This document shows positions 8,463 to 17,379 of a stretch of 33,635 nucleotides of DNA, one piece after another. Source of the stretch: Candidatus Puniceispirillum sp. Lineage in GTDB: Bacteria > Pseudomonadota > Alphaproteobacteria > Puniceispirillales > Puniceispirillaceae. The notes under the pieces were generated by a model. It did not search any database and was not told where the DNA came from. It worked only from the letters and a program-made list of their open reading frames with translations. The stretch lies in assembly GCA_016778895.1 (NCBI GenBank), contig JADHOR010000005.1, positions 1-33,635 of the forward strand. Direction: 5' to 3'. The translations under genes were made by a program, and so were the position numbers. Each line of letters starts with the position of its first letter. The first letter of the stretch is position 1.

Positions 8463-9857
8463 ATGACGTCTGATTATACGATTGCCGATATTGGTCTCGC
8501 TGAGTGGGGACGCAAGGAATTATCAATCGCTGAAACCGAAATGCCCGGTCTCATGGCGCTACGCGATGAGTTTGGTTCAACCAAGCCATTGGCTGGTGCA
8601 CGGATCGCTGGTTGTCTTCATATGACGGTGCAAACTGCGGTCTTGATCGAGACGCTGGTCGAGCTTGGTGCTGATGTGCGCTGGTCGAGCTGCAATATCT
8701 TTTCAACCCAAGATCACGCTGCCGCAGCGATTGCCCAATCCGGTGTTCCGGTGTTTGCAATTAAGGGCGAGACCTTGGCCGATTACTGGGAATATGTTGA
8801 CCGTATTTTCGACTGGCCGAATGACCTGACTGCCAATCTAATTCTCGATGATGGCGGCGATGCAACCATGTATATCCTGCTTGGCGCACGGGCCGAGGCT
8901 GGTGAGGATGTGTTGGCGAACCCGGAAACCGAAGAAGAGGAATATCTAAAGGCGCAACTCAAGCGCCGTCTGGCCAGCAGCCCGGGCTGGTTCACCCGTC
9001 AGCGTGACGCGCTAAAGGGCGTTTCCGAAGAGACAACCACCGGTGTTTTACGCCTCTATCAGCTTGCTGAAATGGGCGGGTTGCCGTTCCCTGCGATCAA
9101 TGTGAATGACTCTGTTACCAAGTCAAAATTTGACAATTTATATGGGTGCCGCGAGTCACTGGTTGACGGTATTCGCCGTGCAACCGACGTAATGCTGGCC
9201 GGCAAGGTTGCTGTGGTTGCGGGCTATGGTGATGTGGGTAAAGGGTCGGCAGCATCGCTTCGTCAGGGCGGGGCACGGGTGATGGTTACTGAGGTTGACC
9301 CGATCTGTGCGCTGCAAGCAGCAATGGAAGGTTATGAAGTCGTGACCATGGAACAGGCAGCACCAAAGGCTGATATCTTTGTTACTGCGACCGGCAATCG
9401 GCATGTGATCACCATCGACCATATGCGTGATATGAAAGACCGTGCGATTGTCTGTAATATCGGCCATTTTGACAATGAGATTGATGTTGCGTCGCTGAAT
9501 AATATGACATGGTCAGAAGTAAAGCCGCAGGTTGATGAGATCGAATTTCCTGACGGCAAGCGGATGATCCTGCTTGCGAAGGGGCGTCTGGTAAATCTTG
9601 GTTGCGGTACTGGCCACCCGTCATTTGTGATGTCAGCATCCTTTACAAATCAGGTTCTGGCACAGGTTGAGCTTTGGTCGCGTGGTGATCAATATGAAAA
9701 CAAGGTCTATACCTTGCCGCGCCACCTCGATGAAAAAGTTGCCGCTCTGCATCTGGCCAAGGTTGGCGCAAGCCTCAGCACTCTTCGCCCTGATCAGGCC
9801 GATTATATCGGGGTGAAACAGCAAGGCCCGTTCAAGAGCGAGCAATATCGCTATTAA
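8463..9857 (+). CDS. ahcY: Adenosylhomocysteinase
   Basis: This NAD-dependent enzyme hydrolyses S-adenosylhomocysteine to adenosine and homocysteine, removing the inhibitor produced by methyltransferases. The 464-residue protein has the substrate-domain motifs [13 protein letters not shown] and [13 protein letters not shown], the catalytic Lys/Asp region [11 protein letters not shown], and the NAD-binding Rossmann motif [10 protein letters not shown]. It ends in the usual aromatic tail (EQYRY). It also has the insertion of about 40 residues after [10 protein letters not shown] that is typical of bacterial long forms. ATG 8463 follows the purine-rich ATAGGATAG. The 139-bp leader shows no SAH riboswitch that I can recognise. 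The gene normally closes the chv-PTS cluster in alphaproteobacteria, and does so here without the PTS genes. Confidence 0.97.
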   Translation: MTSDYTIADIGLAEWGRKELSIAETEMPGLMALRDEFGSTKPLAGARIAGCLHMTVQTAVLIETLVELGADVRWSSCNIFSTQDHAAAAIAQSGVPVFAIKGETLADYWEYVDRIFDWPNDLTANLILDDGGDATMYILLGARAEAGEDVLANPETEEEEYLKAQLKRRLASSPGWFTRQRDALKGVSEETTTGVLRLYQLAEMGGLPFPAINVNDSVTKSKFDNLYGCRESLVDGIRRATDVMLAGKVAVVAGYGDVGKGSAASLRQGGARVMVTEVDPICALQAAMEGYEVVTMEQAAPKADIFVTATGNRHVITIDHMRDMKDRAIVCNIGHFDNEIDVASLNNMTWSEVKPQVDEIEFPDGKRMILLAKGRLVNLGCGTGHPSFVMSASFTNQVLAQVELWSRGDQYENKVYTLPRHLDEKVAALHLAKVGASLSTLRPDQADYIGVKQQGPFKSEQYRY

Positions 9858-9879
9858 GCGAAAGCCAAGGCCCGCCAAA

Positions 9880-10386
9880 ATGCCAGTTCTACAGTTGGAA
9901 TTACCAGATTTGTCAGCAACTGCTCGGCTTGGGGCGTTGCTGGCGGATGGGTTGGTGGCGGGCGATGTGATCTCGTTAAGCGGCCCGCTTGGCGCAGGAA
10001 AATCAGCCTTGGCGCGGGCAATTATTCAGGCAGCCAACCCCGATGAAACCGATGTGCCAAGCCCGACTTTTACGCTTGTGCAGACCTATGCGCTTGGTGA
10101 TGGAACCCCGCTTTGGCATCTTGATCTGTACCGCGTTGAGAGCCCTGAAGACGCTATGCAGCTTGGGCTTGATGACGCCTTTGTTGATGCAGTCTGTTTA
10201 ATTGAATGGCCTGATCGGCTGAAAAAACTGCTGCCCAAAACCAATCTTTCAATTCACTTATATATGCCCGATACCGGTGCCGATAATGTGGCGCCATCAT
10301 CGAACATACGGTTTGCCGACATCGCCGCACCGCCGCATTGGGCTGATCGAATTAGTCTGCTGCGGCGCCGAATCAGTGCGCGCTGA
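9880..10386 (+). CDS. tsaE: tRNA threonylcarbamoyladenosine ATPase TsaE
   Basis: TsaE is the ATPase that works with TsaB and TsaD to make t6A at position 37 of ANN-reading tRNAs. The 168-residue length fits the family. Visible are Walker A GPLGAGKS (35-42), the SPTFTLVQTY segment, HLDLYRVE, and the WPDRL motif (LIEWPDRL) near the C-terminal end of the core. The C-terminal tail of about 40 residues is poorly conserved. It starts 22 bp after ahcY, so co-transcription is likely. Downstream, addB begins after only 127 bp; in many alphaproteobacteria amgK and murU occupy this place. Confidence 0.94.
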   Translation: MPVLQLELPDLSATARLGALLADGLVAGDVISLSGPLGAGKSALARAIIQAANPDETDVPSPTFTLVQTYALGDGTPLWHLDLYRVESPEDAMQLGLDDAFVDAVCLIEWPDRLKKLLPKTNLSIHLYMPDTGADNVAPSSNIRFADIAAPPHWADRISLLRRRISAR

Positions 10387-10513
10387 TCAGGGTTCATGCA
10401 ATGCTTGCCTGAGGATTTGTCGGGCTATTTTGGGCGATCACTTTGATGGCAGTTTTGATTGATTGCGGTAAAGGGGTCTCGCCTTTAAATCTTCTTGCTT
10501 CTATAGTTGTCGG

Positions 10514-13500
10514 ATGACACCCCCTTCTGTTTACAGCATTGATGCCGGATTGCCCTTTGCCCGTGACTTGGCGGCTGGCGTTATAAAGCTTGCAGGCAGT
10601 CCGGAACGACTGGCGCGGGGCTTGGTTTTGGTGCCGTCACGGCGTGCGGCCCGGGCTTTGCAGGCTGCGTTTCTGGATAGTGCTGATGGCGCCCCGATGC
10701 TGTTGCCGCGGCTATTGCCAATTGGTGATTTTGGCAGTGATGATGATGGTAGGTTAACCGCGTTTCTGGGCGATGACGATAGCCCTGATTTGCCTCCGCC
10801 CATCTCAAAGATAAGACGCCAGATTTGTCTTGCTAAACCGCTACGCCATTTTCCGCTTGGCGGACATTACCCAAACCAGGCACAGGCCATGCAACTTGCT
10901 AACTCGCTTGGTGAATTGCTGGATCAGCTATACAACGCCGATGCCACGCCTGATCAGCTTCGCTTGTTATTGCCCGAGCGGTTCTCGGCACATTGGCAGG
11001 ATGTCCTGACCCTTCTCGGAATATTGATTGAGCGCTGGCCGGATATTCTGGCGCAAGAAGGTTTTCTAGATGTGGTTGACCGACGTAACCGGCTTTTACG
11101 CCGCCGGGCCCAGCTCTGGCGTGATCAGCCGCCAGATCAACTTGTGGTGATTGCTGGCTCGACCGGCTCGATTGCGGCGACACGTGAATTGATCGGAGTG
11201 GTGGCGCAGCTGCCCGATGGTCATGTCGTGCTTCCCGGGCTAGACCGTCATGCTGGCGATCAATGGTTAACAATTTCACAAGATAGTGGTCATCCACAAC
11301 ACCAGCTGGCGCAGCTGTTGACTGCACTTGAAATGACACCGGATCAGGTGCTTGACTGGGTTGTCACATCGTCTACGGTGCCACCCGAGCTGGCCGCGCG
11401 CCGGCAACTGATGCAAGAGGTGTTTCGTCCAGCCGCGCTGAGTGCAAATTGGCAGCGCCTTGGCGATGCCGGCCCGCTGATTGACCGCACTGCGCTTGCT
11501 GGTCTTAAAATCATCACGGCGCGGGACCGGCGTGAAGAGGCGAATATAATTGCCCTATCCCTCCGTCAGGCGCTGGAAATACCGGATCAGACAGCCGCTG
11601 TTGTGACGCCTGATCGCCAGCTTGCCGAGTTGATCATTGCAGATCTGCTGCGCTGGGATATCACCGTTGAGGATTCAGCCGGCAAACGGCTATCGCTGTG
11701 CCCGCCCGGCCGGTTTTTGTTGCTTCTCTGTGATGCGGTAGATGCAGATTTTGCGTCAATACGATTATTGTCATTGTTAAAGCACCCCTATTGCGCCGGC
11801 GGAATGAATCCGGTTCAGTTTCGGCATTATGTTGACCGGATTGAGTTGGCGGCGTTGCGGGGGCCGCGTCCGGATGGGGGGCTGGCTGGGCTTTTGGCAA
11901 CGCTTGATGATGCGGATCTGCGCGCCTTTCTAGAAACCCATATCATTGCCAATCTGACCCCGATGATTGAGTGCTGGCAGGCGCCAAACCCGACCTTGGC
12001 TAGCCTTGCGGAGGGTCTTTGCGAAGCGGCTGAACGGCTATGCGCAACTGTGATGGATAGCGACGGCAAGGCTGTTGATCGCGGTGTTGGTGCGATGGAA
12101 TTATGGAAAGGCGCCGACGGTATGGTGGCAAGTGATCTGTTCCGCAACCTTGCCAGTGACGGCCGGGATAGTGCCATTGATGCCCGCGAGATGCCGCAGA
12201 TTATGCGCCAGCTGCTTGATGCGGAAACGGTTCACCCGCATGTTACGCCGCATCCAAGGATTGCCATTTTAGGGGCGGTTGAGGCCCGAATGCACCCATT
12301 TCAGGTAGTTGGCAAGAACCGCTTGATCATAGCCGGTTTCAATGAGGGGAACTGGCCGCCGCGGCCGGATGTTGACCCGTGGATGAACGGCGCAATGCGA
12401 GCAGCGGTTGGCTTGCCGCCTCGGAACTGGCGCAGTGGCCTTAGTGCGCATGACGTCTATATGGCGATTTGCAGCAATGATATAATTATAACCCGCGCCG
12501 GCAAGGAAGCTGGAACACCCACAATCAAAAGTCGTTGGCTGCAGCGCATGGAAGCGGTGCTGAGTGCGCTTGGGCTTAGTGACGTGATCGACAATGGCGA
12601 TTTGGAAAAATCCTGGCTGGCAAAATGCGAGCCAACTGTGGTTCCGCAACCGGCAACGCGGCCCGCTCCATGTCCACCATTGGCCAGCCGTCCACGCCAG
12701 TTCTCGGCGACTGAAATTGATATTTGGGTTACTGATCCCTATGCAATTTATGCGAAAAAAATCCTCCGGTTAAAGCCGCTGGATGATGTTGACCGGCCTG
12801 CCGATGCGGCGCTTCGCGGTACTCTAATTCATAATGTGCTTGCTGACTTCATCACCGTCAATCAAACGGGTGAATTAACCAGCGACGCTCTGACTGAATT
12901 ACTGGAATTGGGCAGGCAGCATTTTGCCAGTCAAATTGATCACCCATCGATCCGCCATTTCTGGTGGCCCCGCTTTGAAGCGATGGCCGCATGGTTTATT
13001 GAGACTGAACGCCGCCGCCGCGCTGGTCTTGCAAATGTTTATGCTGAAAAAGATGGCTCGGTGTTCCTGCAAGCCCCGCTTGGCCCGGTCAAACTGACTG
13101 CGCGTGCTGACCGGCTGGAATATAATCAGGATCATAGCTGGACGATTGTCGATTATAAAACTGGCACTGCGCCAAGTGCGAAGTTAATCGAGATAGGCGC
13201 ACGCAACCAGCTTGCGGTTGAAGGGTTGATAGCGTTTGAGGGTGGCTTTGAAAATTTGTCAGCAGGCCCGATTGCAGCGTTGGAATATTGGCAGTTGAGC
13301 GGTAAAAAATCGGCACCAGGCGAGATTAAGGCCCCGTTAAGGGGCTTGTTTGATGCTGCCGAAATCCGGCATCGCCTAGAAGCGCTTGCGGCCCGCTTTG
13401 ATCAGGCAGAGACGCCGTATGCAAGTGCGCCAAATCCGAATATTGTGCCGCCATTCAAACCCTATCAGCACCTGAGCCGAAGCCGCGAATGGCTGTACGG

Positions 13501-13519
13501 AGAGACCGCTGATGAATGA
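10514..13519 (+). CDS. addB: Double-strand break repair protein AddB
   Basis: This is the nuclease/scaffold subunit of the AddAB helicase-nuclease, which resects double-strand DNA ends for RecA loading. The 1001-residue protein fits the alphaproteobacterial AddB class. The N-terminal helicase-like part starts VLVPSRRAARALQ and has no Walker A, as expected for this class. The C-terminal PD-(D/E)XK nuclease is readable: RGTLIHNVLADF, then IVDYKTG with Asp880 and Lys882, and a QLAVEG motif. I do not see a clear four-cysteine iron-sulfur arrangement. ATG 10514 has no strong ribosome binding site. The 3' end overlaps addA by 8 bp, indicating translational coupling. Confidence 0.94.
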   Translation: MTPPSVYSIDAGLPFARDLAAGVIKLAGSPERLARGLVLVPSRRAARALQAAFLDSADGAPMLLPRLLPIGDFGSDDDGRLTAFLGDDDSPDLPPPISKIRRQICLAKPLRHFPLGGHYPNQAQAMQLANSLGELLDQLYNADATPDQLRLLLPERFSAHWQDVLTLLGILIERWPDILAQEGFLDVVDRRNRLLRRRAQLWRDQPPDQLVVIAGSTGSIAATRELIGVVAQLPDGHVVLPGLDRHAGDQWLTISQDSGHPQHQLAQLLTALEMTPDQVLDWVVTSSTVPPELAARRQLMQEVFRPAALSANWQRLGDAGPLIDRTALAGLKIITARDRREEANIIALSLRQALEIPDQTAAVVTPDRQLAELIIADLLRWDITVEDSAGKRLSLCPPGRFLLLLCDAVDADFASIRLLSLLKHPYCAGGMNPVQFRHYVDRIELAALRGPRPDGGLAGLLATLDDADLRAFLETHIIANLTPMIECWQAPNPTLASLAEGLCEAAERLCATVMDSDGKAVDRGVGAMELWKGADGMVASDLFRNLASDGRDSAIDAREMPQIMRQLLDAETVHPHVTPHPRIAILGAVEARMHPFQVVGKNRLIIAGFNEGNWPPRPDVDPWMNGAMRAAVGLPPRNWRSGLSAHDVYMAICSNDIIITRAGKEAGTPTIKSRWLQRMEAVLSALGLSDVIDNGDLEKSWLAKCEPTVVPQPATRPAPCPPLASRPRQFSATEIDIWVTDPYAIYAKKILRLKPLDDVDRPADAALRGTLIHNVLADFITVNQTGELTSDALTELLELGRQHFASQIDHPSIRHFWWPRFEAMAAWFIETERRRRAGLANVYAEKDGSVFLQAPLGPVKLTARADRLEYNQDHSWTIVDYKTGTAPSAKLIEIGARNQLAVEGLIAFEGGFENLSAGPIAALEYWQLSGKKSAPGEIKAPLRGLFDAAEIRHRLEALAARFDQAETPYASAPNPNIVPPFKPYQHLSRSREWLYGETADE

Positions 13520-16500
13520 GATGATTGCCCGCGCGAGTACGGCCCAGGCGGCTGCGTCTGATCCATCTGCATCGGTATTTGTGTCGGCTAATGCAGGCAC
13601 TGGCAAAACCAAATTGTTGACTGACCGCGTGCTTCGCCTGCTGTTATCGGGTGCGCCACCGGATGGCATTTTATGCGTAACCTACACCCGCACCGCCGCG
13701 GCAGAAATACGCAACCGGATTTTCAAACGCCTTGCCAATTGGGCAATTACCTCGGCCAAGGAGCTTGATGATGATCTGGCAAGTATGGGCATTGCAACGC
13801 CAAGTCAGGAGACTCGCCAACGCGCCCGCATCCTGTTTGCCCAAATTCTTGACAATGACGACGGGCCGCGCGTCGAGACGGTGCATTCGTTCTGCCAGTC
13901 GATCTTGCGCCGCTTTCCGATTGAGGCAGGCGTTGCCCCGCATGTTCAGCTGGCCGATGATGATGAGCAGAATCGGTTAAAGGCTTTGGCGCGGGTGACT
14001 GTTCTGAGACAGCCAGCTCCTGAATTTGCCGCGGCGGTATTGCTAATGGCCGAGACAATCGGTGAGGCTCGTGCTGAAGAAATTGTGAATGATCTGCTCA
14101 ACCGCAGTGAGGGGCTGGATGCGCCGGACTGTCTTGCCCGTATCGAGGCGCATTTCTGTGATGAGCTTGGTGTAGCTGACGCCGCTACCAGCCGGGTGAG
14201 GCTGGCAGATGAGCTGGCGCAAATTGATGATGAGAGACTGCGGGCAGTTTCGGCGGTGTTGCAGGCTTCAGGGGTAAAAAGTCAGCAGGATCGCGGTGCC
14301 AAAATGGATGTCTGGCTGGCACAGGATGCAGCAGGCCGTATTGATAAATGGCCATTTCTTATCGATGCGTTATTCAGCAATGGCCGCCAACGCAAGCATT
14401 TTTCCAATCCGGCTATTCGCAAGATTATGCCAGATATAGACGCGATCCAACAAAAGCTCGCTGACCGGCTGCAGCCGCTCTTGCTTGATCAGGCCGCGCA
14501 GATTTGCCGTGACCGCACGGTGGCACTATACCAGTTTGGTACAGCCTTTCATAAAGAATATAGCCGCCTGAAGGCGCAGCGGGGCCTGCTCGATTACAAT
14601 GATTTGATTACCCGTACCAATGATCTGCTCGCGATGAGCGAGGTAGCGCAATGGGTAGCGTGGAAACTTGATAACGGCATAGATCATCTGTTGATTGACG
14701 AAGCACAGGATACCAGCCCGGCACAATGGAAATTACTGCGGCGGCTGGTTGATGAGTTTTTTGATGCTGAGGGAGCTTCGCGCCACCGCCAAGATGTCCG
14801 GGATCTTGACCGAACCATGTTTGTTGTTGGCGATTTTAAACAGTCGATCTATTCATTTCAGGGGGCTGATCCGGCGGTGATGAATGAAAACCGGGTTGAC
14901 CTTGCGCGTCGTGCCAAAGTTGTTAATGCAATTTTTCGTGATGTGCCGCTGTCGGTGTCATTCCGTTCGGCAAGCCCGATTTTAAATCTGGTGAATGACA
15001 CGATCCCCGATCTTGCTGGTATTAACGATTTCACCAAGCATGATATGGCCCGCAGTGGGGCTGGTGGTTTTGTCGAATTATGGCCGATAGTGACGGGGGA
15101 TGATGATGTTGCCCCCGAGGTGCGCGCGGCTACCGTGCTGGCGCGGCGTGTCAAAAGCTGGATTGGAAGCCGCCAGTTGCCGTCCGGTAAACTCGTGGAT
15201 GCTGGTGATATTCTAATCCTGCTTCGCAAACGTAAGCAGTTTTTTGAATTGCTGTTATCGGCATTGCAAAGCATGAATGTACCGGTTGCCGGCGCCGACC
15301 GGATGAGGCTTTCAGAGCAGATTGAGATCCAGGATTTGCTGGCGCTTGGTGACGTGATGCATCTTGGTGACGATGATCTGCAATTAGCGGCGGTGTTAAA
15401 ATCGCCATTATTTAGCATGAGCGAGGATCAGCTTTATGAGCTTGCTTATGACCGTGGTAAGTCGAGCTTGATTTCGCGGCTGATGGTGCATCGCGGCGCT
15501 GATAGTCCAGTGGGCAAGATGGCTGACCAGCTTGCTAGATGGCAAAATCGGGCTGAATACGAGTCCGTATTTGGCTTTTTCAGCTATGTCCTTGTTGATG
15601 GTGGGCGGCAGAAATTCAGGGATAGGCTTGGTCGCGTGGTTGATGAATCGCTCGATCATTTTCTAAATCTGGCGCAAAATTTTGCCCTCGGTGGCGGTGT
15701 GTCGTTGCTTGAGTTCCTGACTATGATCCGCACTAGTGGCGGCGAGGTTAAGCGCGATATGGACGCATCTGGCAGTGACGAGGTGCGCGTCATGACGATC
15801 CATGGGGCAAAAGGGTTAGAAGCGCCAATTGTAATCCTGCCTGACCTTCTGACTGGTAAAAGCCGGCACGAGCCAGTTCTCCGGTCGGGCGATGGGCGGG
15901 TCTATTACTGGCTACCGCCATCGAGCCTGCCGCGGCCTGATTTCCTCGAATCTGTACGTGAAGCCGCAGCAGCGCTTCGGGCCGAGGAAAGCAATCGGCT
16001 GCTCTATGTGGCGTTAACGCGTGCCCGTGACGGGCTGATCATTGGTGGCTGGGAAAAGGCCAGTGGCGTGCGCACATTAGAAGGCAGTGATTACGAGCTA
16101 TTGAGCGATAAGATCAGGTCATCAGACAAGGCTGAAATCATGAGTGACGGTACCGTTCTGATCATGGCTGAGCAGACTGCGAAGGACGATCAGGAAACCC
16201 GAACAAAGCCCGACTTGCCGCCAAAAAAGCCGATTGGTGATGCGGCTGATTGGCTGTTGTGCCCGGCACCGAAAGACGATCGCACGGGGCGGCCAATTCG
16301 GCCGTCACAGCCCGGTCTTGACCATAATCCTCAATCGCTTGGAGACGATACTGGTCTAGAGGCCGCGCAAAGTCGGCATATTACCTTTGCTTATGGTCAG
16401 CTTGCGCACCGTTTGCTGGAACGTCTGCCAGCCCTTAATCCGGCAGGACGGCGAGATCGTGCAGTTCAGCTTGCGGCGCAGGCCCGAATGATTCCAGATG

Positions 16501-16886
16501 CGCTGGCGACCAGCCTGATTGATAAGGTACTTGGGCTAATTGAAATGCCCGCATTCGCTCCGCTATTCGGTTCGGATGCGCTGGTCGAGGTGCCGATTAA
16601 TGGGCGGTTGAATGGCGTCGGGATCGCCGGACAAATTGACCGGCTCTATGTCGATGCTGAACGCATTATTCTGGCTGATTTTAAAACAGGTCAACCGGGC
16701 AATGGGGGCGTGCCCCGCAGCTATCTTCAGCAAATGGCGCTTTATGACGGATTGCTTCGTGAGATTTATCCGGGGCGGGACATTGAGTGCTGGCTCGTAT
16801 GGGTCGATACGCTTGACTATCAGCTGATCGAGCCTGCGGCGCGTGATCAGGCATTAACCGAAATTTTTGCTGCCTACCATCGCTGA
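13512..16886 (+). CDS. addA: Double-strand break repair helicase-nuclease AddA
   Basis: This is the UvrD/Rep-type 3'-5' helicase and nuclease subunit of AddAB. The 1124-residue protein shows superfamily 1 motifs in order: motif I ANAGTGKT (26-33), motif Ia (VTYTRTAAAEIRNRI), motif II DEAQD (396-400), motif III VGDFKQSIYSFQGADP, motif IV VSFRSASPIL, motif V MTIHGAKGLEAPIVILPD, and motif VI LLYVALTRARDGLIIGG. The C-terminal nuclease has GQIDRLYVDAE followed by LADFKTG (Asp1056, Lys1058) and YLQQMALYDGLL. GGAGAG precedes ATG 13512. The gene overlaps addB, and trxA follows after 114 bp with its own promoter. Confidence 0.96.
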   Translation: MNEMIARASTAQAAASDPSASVFVSANAGTGKTKLLTDRVLRLLLSGAPPDGILCVTYTRTAAAEIRNRIFKRLANWAITSAKELDDDLASMGIATPSQETRQRARILFAQILDNDDGPRVETVHSFCQSILRRFPIEAGVAPHVQLADDDEQNRLKALARVTVLRQPAPEFAAAVLLMAETIGEARAEEIVNDLLNRSEGLDAPDCLARIEAHFCDELGVADAATSRVRLADELAQIDDERLRAVSAVLQASGVKSQQDRGAKMDVWLAQDAAGRIDKWPFLIDALFSNGRQRKHFSNPAIRKIMPDIDAIQQKLADRLQPLLLDQAAQICRDRTVALYQFGTAFHKEYSRLKAQRGLLDYNDLITRTNDLLAMSEVAQWVAWKLDNGIDHLLIDEAQDTSPAQWKLLRRLVDEFFDAEGASRHRQDVRDLDRTMFVVGDFKQSIYSFQGADPAVMNENRVDLARRAKVVNAIFRDVPLSVSFRSASPILNLVNDTIPDLAGINDFTKHDMARSGAGGFVELWPIVTGDDDVAPEVRAATVLARRVKSWIGSRQLPSGKLVDAGDILILLRKRKQFFELLLSALQSMNVPVAGADRMRLSEQIEIQDLLALGDVMHLGDDDLQLAAVLKSPLFSMSEDQLYELAYDRGKSSLISRLMVHRGADSPVGKMADQLARWQNRAEYESVFGFFSYVLVDGGRQKFRDRLGRVVDESLDHFLNLAQNFALGGGVSLLEFLTMIRTSGGEVKRDMDASGSDEVRVMTIHGAKGLEAPIVILPDLLTGKSRHEPVLRSGDGRVYYWLPPSSLPRPDFLESVREAAAALRAEESNRLLYVALTRARDGLIIGGWEKASGVRTLEGSDYELLSDKIRSSDKAEIMSDGTVLIMAEQTAKDDQETRTKPDLPPKKPIGDAADWLLCPAPKDDRTGRPIRPSQPGLDHNPQSLGDDTGLEAAQSRHITFAYGQLAHRLLERLPALNPAGRRDRAVQLAAQARMIPDALATSLIDKVLGLIEMPAFAPLFGSDALVEVPINGRLNGVGIAGQIDRLYVDAERIILADFKTGQPGNGGVPRSYLQQMALYDGLLREIYPGRDIECWLVWVDTLDYQLIEPAARDQALTEIFAAYHR

Positions 16887-16913
16887 TCATCGTTAAATAT
16901 TAATGAACCGTGC

Positions 16914-16942
16914 TTGACGCGGTGCCGCCCAGTCCATAAATT
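16914..16942 (+). promoter_or_regulatory. Sigma70-type promoter for trxA
   Basis: TTGACG (16914-16919) and TAAATT (16937-16942) are separated by exactly 17 nt. Transcription would start near 16950, leaving a leader of about 50 nt before trxA. The element lies wholly between addA and trxA, so trxA can be expressed independently of addAB. Experimental start-site data are absent. Confidence 0.55.
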
Positions 16943-17000
16943 CGAACGGTCAAGACGGCGGTGCAAATACCGCGGATTTTTACAATGAAATGGAATCACA

Positions 17001-17321
17001 ATGGCAACCTCAAAAACCACAGATAGCAATTTTACGGCAGATGTTCTGCAATCGGACAAACCTGTGTTGGTTGATTTCTGGGCTGAATGGTGCGGTCCGT
17101 GCAAGGCAATTGGTCCTGCGCTCGAAGAAATTGCTGGCGAAAAGCAGGATAGCCTATCAATCGTTAAGTTGAATATTGACGAGAATCCGCTGACACCGCA
17201 AAAATATAATGTCCGTGGAATTCCAACATTGCTGATTTTCAAAAATGGTGAAGTTGTCGCCGAAAAAATGGGCGCTCTGCCAAAATCGCAGCTAGAAAGC
17301 TGGATTGAGCAATCAGTCTGA
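17001..17321 (+). CDS. trxA: Thioredoxin 1
   Basis: A small cytoplasmic dithiol-disulfide oxidoreductase that supplies electrons to ribonucleotide reductase, peroxiredoxins and other targets. It has 106 residues, the standard length. The active site WCGPCK carries Cys31 and Cys34, the buried Asp is in LVDFWAEW, and the cis-proline is in GIPTLLIF. No fusion or signal peptide is present. ATG 17001 is preceded by ATGGAATCAC, a modest ribosome binding site. It sits downstream of addA, an order common in alphaproteobacteria, and it faces folC convergently across a terminator. Confidence 0.97.
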   Translation: MATSKTTDSNFTADVLQSDKPVLVDFWAEWCGPCKAIGPALEEIAGEKQDSLSIVKLNIDENPLTPQKYNVRGIPTLLIFKNGEVVAEKMGALPKSQLESWIEQSV

Positions 17322-17346
17322 CGCTGGAAAGAACGAGGTAGAGTTG

Positions 17347-17379
17347 AAACGCTGTCCTAGTCGGGCAGCGTTTTGTTTT
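17347..17379 (+). terminator. Rho-independent terminator of trxA, overlapping the folC 3' end
   Basis: AAACGCTG (17347-17354) pairs with CAGCGTTT (17366-17373). The inner bases TCC/GGG extend the stem to 11 bp, with a 5-nt loop. It is followed by TTTTGTTTT on the plus strand. The right half lies inside the last codons of folC, whose stop is 17357-17359, so coding sequence and terminator share bases. On the minus strand the stem is trailed by TTTCAAC, so weaker bidirectional activity is possible. Confidence 0.8.

Noticed and set aside
10387-10513. Degraded amgK/murU remnants
   Set aside because: None of the three frames on either strand shows kinase or nucleotidyltransferase motifs; the gap looks like plain spacer.
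14858-15418. 186-residue open frame antisense to addA
   Set aside because: It lies wholly inside addA, whose helicase motifs are intact on the other strand; the translation is low-complexity Ser/Arg/Thr with no family resemblance.
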